Assembly (NCBI GenBank): GCA_016711285.1
Contig: JADJTG010000002.1
Span: 744,001-808,000 of the forward strand
Origin: Sphingobacteriales bacterium
Lineage (GTDB): Bacteria; Bacteroidota; Bacteroidia; Chitinophagales; UBA2359
DNA: 64,000 nt
Reading direction: 5' to 3'
In this document: positions 60,996-64,000 of the stretch, piece after piece
Layout of the letters: each line of letters starts with the position of its first letter
Numbering within the stretch: the stretch's first letter is position 1
The notes under the pieces: model-generated
The model's input: only the letters and a program-made list of their open reading frames with translations
Told to the model about the DNA's origin: nothing
The model's database searches: none
Made by a program: the position numbers and the translations under genes

Positions 60996-61292
60996 ATGAG
61001 TATTAAAAAATCTTATTCTAAAAAACAAAGCACTTGCAAAGTGACTTTTTCATTGCCCAAAACTATTGAGGCTAAAAATATCGCATTGTTGGGCGATTTT
61101 AACAACTGGGACAGCAAGGCTACTCCGATGAGCTTGTCGCGCGGCAGCTACAAAGCTGAAGTAGAACTCGAAAAAGGCAGCGAATATCAATTTCGTTATT
61201 TGATTGACGGAACTCGCTGGGAAAATGACGAAGAAGCCGATAAATGGGTAGTTTCTCCGTTTGGCGCAGAAAATTCAGTAGTGACTATCTGA
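60996..61292 (+). CDS. small CBM48 / isoamylase N-terminal-like protein
   Basis: The 98-residue protein is a single CBM48-like beta sandwich: KVTFSLPKTIEAKNIALLGD, FNNWDSKATPM, LEKGSEYQFRYLIDGTRWEN and NDEEADKWVVSPFGAENSVV. Such domains bind glycogen or starch in larger enzymes and in AMPK. Here it stands alone, which is common in Bacteroidota. Its N-terminus is basic (SIKKSYSKKQSTCK). A glycogen-binding role is inferred; no glycogen gene is near. A strong terminator follows. Confidence 0.88.
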   Translation: MSIKKSYSKKQSTCKVTFSLPKTIEAKNIALLGDFNNWDSKATPMSLSRGSYKAEVELEKGSEYQFRYLIDGTRWENDEEADKWVVSPFGAENSVVTI

Positions 61293-61319
61293 TAAGTACA
61301 AGAGATTATTATTCAATGT

Positions 61320-61357
61320 AAAAAGGATTGTTTTGCAAGTCAAAACAATCCTTTTTT
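61320..61357 (+). terminator. terminator after the CBM48 gene
   Basis: AAAAAGGATTGTTTTG pairs perfectly with CAAAACAATCCTTTTT across a 5-base loop, with T following. It lies 27 bp after the stop. Confidence 0.9.
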
Positions 61358-61395
61358 ATTTTTGGCGTATTTCATTAAGAATACTGTAAGTTGAT

Positions 61396-61403
61396 TATTT
61401 TTG
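61396..61403 (+). promoter_or_regulatory. Bacteroidota-type -7 promoter element upstream of speA
   Basis: TATTTTTG matches TAnnTTTG and lies 74 bp before the TTG start of speA. Confidence 0.45.
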
Positions 61404-61477
61404 TAGCCTAAAAATTATCACAACAACAAAAGTTTAATTTATTTTCTCTATCCCTTTTTAAATACACGCTCGGAAAG

Positions 61478-62870
61478 TTGAAAAACACCTATTACGACCT
61501 CATTAATCAAACCTATTATTTTCCTCAAACAGGTTTTGCATTAAACGACCACAGCTCTTTGCTTTTCAATGGTTTGGATTTAATGTCTGTGATTCGCGAA
61601 TACGGCTCGCCATTGCGCATTTCTTTTTTGCCGAAAATCAGTTCACAAATTCAAAAAGCAAAGCGCATTTTCAACGACTCTATCAAAAAACTCCACTACA
61701 ATGGACAATATTTTTATTGTTTTTGTACCAAAAGCTCTCATTTTTCTTTTGTATTAGATGAAGTGCTGAAAAATCAGGTGCATTTGGAGCTTTCAAGTGC
61801 GTATGATGTGGATTTGGTGCGCAAACTCTATGAGCGCGGCAGCCTGAATAAAGAGCAAATTATTATTTGCAATGGCTACAAACCCAAAGCCTATACCGAC
61901 AATATTATCGCCTTGATACGGGACGGCTTCAAGAATGTAATTCCGGTGCTGGATAATTTAGACGAAATCAACGCTTATATAGAAGCCGGCGTGGAGTGCA
62001 GTTTGGGTATTCGTATTGCCGCCGACGAAGAACCTAATTTTGAGTTTTATACTTCGCGTTTGGGTATCCGCTACAGCGATATTGAACAGTTGTATTTAGA
62101 AAAAATAAAGCCTAATCCGAATTTGGAGCTTTCAATGTTGCATTTTTTCATCAACAAAGGCATACAGGATACGGTATATTATTGGAGCGAGTTGGCAAAA
62201 GTGTTGCGGGTATATTGCAGATTGCGCCAAATTAATCCCTATCTTACCAAACTCAATCTGGGCGGCGGCTTGCCTATTCAGTATTCCTTGGATTTTAATT
62301 ATGATTATGAATATATGATAGAGGAGGTGGTGCGCCAAATACAACAAAAATGTCAAGATGAAAACGTACCCGTACCTGATTTATACACTGAATTTGGTAA
62401 TTTTACGGTGGGAGAAAGCGGCGTAATAGTATTTAAAGTGTTGGGCGAAAAACTACAAAACGACAAAGAATTGTGGTATATGGTGGATAATTCGCTGATG
62501 ACCACTATGCCGGATATTTATGGCATTTCACAAAAATTTATTGTATTGCCCATCAACCGGTGGAATCGCGAATATCGGCGAGTAAATATCGGTGGGCTAA
62601 GTTGCGACGGCAGCGACTACTACAACAGTGAAGTGAGCCAAAACCAAATTAACCTGCCGGTATATGATGCCAAAGAGCCTTTGTATGTGGGGTTTTTCAT
62701 ACGGGGCTTATCAGGAGTCTTTGTCGGGATTTGGTGGCACGAAGCACTGCCTCATTCCTTCCCCGAAATTGATATTGGTGGACGATGACGAACAAAACGG
62801 CGGTTTTACGAGCCGCGTATTTGCGCAGGAGCAAAAGCCGGAAGATATGTTGCGTATTTTGGGATATTAA
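61478..62870 (+). pseudogene. speA: biosynthetic arginine decarboxylase, frameshifted near the C-terminus
   Basis: A PLP-dependent group IV decarboxylase. The barrel contains YFYCFCTKSSHFSFVL, LSSAYDVDLVRKLYERG, LNLGGGLPIQYSLDFNY and LYTEFGNFTVGESG, and the later GLSCDGSDYYN carries the catalytic Cys region. The frame then shifts near 62693-62706 (present VGFFIRGL; the family has VGFFHTGAYQE) and stops at 62788. GAYQESLSGFGGTKHCLIPS continues in another frame to 62870. A net change of minus two or plus one at T5 or G4 runs explains it. Start is a TTG at 61478. It makes agmatine from arginine for polyamine synthesis. Confidence 0.9.
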
Positions 62871-62881
62871 AAAAAGACAAA

Positions 62882-62929
62882 GAGGCTGTTATTATTTTTA
62901 ATAAAAAACAATAGCAGCTTCTTTTTTTT
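62882..62929. terminator. terminator between speA and the hypothetical gene
   Basis: GAGGCTGTTATT pairs with AATAGCAGCTTC, allowing G-U pairs, and eight T follow. It ends speA and may serve the convergent gene too. Confidence 0.75.
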
Positions 62930-63287
62930 ACCACAGTTCTTCTTTCAATTCCTCGTCATCTTGAATTTCTTCTTGCAGATGCTGATGTTGTAGGCGATAA
63001 GCTTGACGGGTTTGCATTTTTTGCATTTCTCGCTCAATAATAAGGTCGGCGAGTAAAAGAGGGGTAGCTTCTTCGCTGTGACTTACAAGCGTTTTTTTAA
63101 TTTTTTCTTCGCTGATGTCCATAATGTAGAGCATCTGTAGGAGGCGTTCCATGTTGTTTTCTATGTGTTGCTGTACAACATCGGCTACATGAAGGCGCAA
63201 AGCGTCCAAATTATCAACAGGATGCTGCGCTAAGGCATCATCTTGGAGTTCTTTAGCAATTTGTTGTGCTAATTCTATTTGCACCAT
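62928..63287 (-). CDS. hypothetical helical protein
   Basis: The 119-residue protein is mostly helical and charged: VQIELAQQIAKELQDDAL, VADVVQQHIENNMERLLQ and MYIMDISEEKIKKTL-like middle, then a Gln/Glu-rich tail (QHLQEEIQDDEELKEELW). No known domain, signal or membrane segment is evident. It is probably cytoplasmic, and the coding frame has normal codon use. It lies upstream of the terminator shared with speA and 85 bp after the suhB stop on the same strand. Confidence 0.65.
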   Translation of the reverse strand: MVQIELAQQIAKELQDDALAQHPVDNLDALRLHVADVVQQHIENNMERLLQMLYIMDISEEKIKKTLVSHSEEATPLLLADLIIEREMQKMQTRQAYRLQHQHLQEEIQDDEELKEELW

Positions 63288-63372
63288 AGCGTTTTTTTGT
63301 ATGTTTTGGAATTAGAAATAAGAATTATTTACCAGAAATACAATGAACTTTACTCCAAATATAACCTATATT

Positions 63373-64000
63373 TCATTGTTTTTTAAAAGCATTTTTAATA
63401 AGCGGCTTTAATTCTTCCAATATTTGCGGATTGGCGGCAATAATGCTTTTGCCAAATAAATAGTCATTACCGCCGCCGAAATCGGATATTTTTCCGCCGG
63501 CTTCTTTGACCAAACAAATGCCCGCCGCCACGTCCCACGCCTGCAAGCTGTATTCAAAAAAACCATCAAAACGCCCCGCCGCCACATAGCTCAAATCAAC
63601 GGCTGCCGAGCCATGCCTCCTGATGCCGCGTGTGTGGCGCATCAGATGTTTCAGCACCGCCAAATAGCTGTCGCTGCCACTGTAATCGTAATACGGAAAA
63701 CCCGTAGCCACCAAACTGTCGGCGAGCCGCCGACGAGCCGATACATTTATTTTTTTTCCGTTGCAAAATGCACCGCCGCCTTCCCACGCCGAAAACACTT
63801 CGCCTGATACCACTTCGTGTACTACTCCAATTACAGCTTCGTTCTTGTGCAATAGCGCAATACTCACCGAAAAAGGCGGTACGCCATGCACAAAATTGGT
63901 AGTACCGTCAAGCGGGTCAATTACCCACCGCCACTCCGCCTCCTGTTGAGCCACCGTATTTTCTTCGGTGATAAAAGCAGCTTCGGGAAAAGCCTTTTGC
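63373..64000 (-). CDS. suhB: inositol monophosphatase family protein, N-terminal part missing
   Basis: The coding region runs off the right edge; about 208 of some 260 residues are present. Metal-binding motifs are FITEENTVAQ near the edge, IDPLDGTTNFVHG, and AWDVAAGICLVKEAGG, the three signatures of Mg-dependent inositol monophosphatases. It should hydrolyse inositol phosphate or a similar sugar phosphate; in some bacteria SuhB also acts in rRNA transcription. C-terminal end KPLIKNAFKKQ is intact. The start lies beyond 64000. Confidence 0.92.
   Translation of the reverse strand, partial: QKAFPEAAFITEENTVAQQEAEWRWVIDPLDGTTNFVHGVPPFSVSIALLHKNEAVIGVVHEVVSGEVFSAWEGGGAFCNGKKINVSARRRLADSLVATGFPYYDYSGSDSYLAVLKHLMRHTRGIRRHGSAAVDLSYVAAGRFDGFFEYSLQAWDVAAGICLVKEAGGKISDFGGGNDYLFGKSIIAANPQILEELKPLIKNAFKKQ

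Noticed and set aside
1..64000. tRNA or rRNA genes
   Set aside because: None was recognised in the gaps by eye; a covariance search would be needed to exclude them.

Overview
The window looks like a chromosomal piece of a Bacteroidota bacterium. Lineage markers are a PorP/SprF-type protein of the type IX secretion system, a fused MurF-alanine racemase, the actA-actB start of alternative complex III, a GSCFA protein, a PUR-alpha-like protein, and repeated TAnnTTTG promoter motifs with almost no Shine-Dalgarno sequences. I cannot place it below phylum. No tRNA or rRNA gene was seen.

Layout. 1-5.2 kb: end of dxr, aat, an OmpR-type regulator, porP/sprF, ruvX, ybjN-like and an unknown gene. 5.2-6.2 kb: relic of an IS1-family transposase, then a minisatellite of exactly 32 x 21 bp and a perfect hairpin. 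6.3-21.3 kb: mostly core metabolism and envelope genes (HD hydrolase, arsS, aconitase, terC, nucleotidyltransferase, M16 protease, ftsE, yqgE). 21.5-24.4 kb: SWIM zinc-finger gene plus a DUF5691 gene. 24.5-29.5 kb: a restriction-modification island (nuclease-methylase fusion, Fic protein, specificity subunit) with five evenly spaced operator-like motifs. 29.5-41.4 kb: ychF, pur, GSCFA, mreB, hutH, a DUF5682 gene and murF-alr. 41.5-42.05 kb: a second minisatellite (43-bp units inside 171-bp higher-order units). 42.35-43.96 kb: a CRISPR array of 13 repeats without cas genes, with a HigB-HigA toxin-antitoxin pair between its last repeat and a detached 14th repeat. 44-48.6 kb: actB and actA. 48.8-54.8 kb: an unusual three-gene cassette. 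55.5-64 kb: coaX, an outer-membrane protein, tlpA-like, rodA, menA, a CBM48 protein, speA and part of suhB.

The best candidate for an undescribed system is the cassette at 48959-54766. It encodes a 1051-residue protein I do not recognise, a 692-residue protein whose last 80 residues look like a zinc-dependent deaminase toxin, and a SUKH-like immunity protein, and it ends in a strong terminator. Other points of note are the toxin-antitoxin pair whose antitoxin stop codon lies inside a CRISPR repeat, a stray CRISPR-like repeat 27 kb away followed by hairpins, and the phased AAGTWACTT motifs between fic and the specificity gene.

Five normally conserved genes are interrupted: mreB by an in-frame TAG, and yqgE, the DUF5691 gene, ychF and speA by small frameshifts, several at homopolymers. 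Sequence error is the simplest explanation for most of these. Each is annotated as one broken gene rather than as separate short genes.
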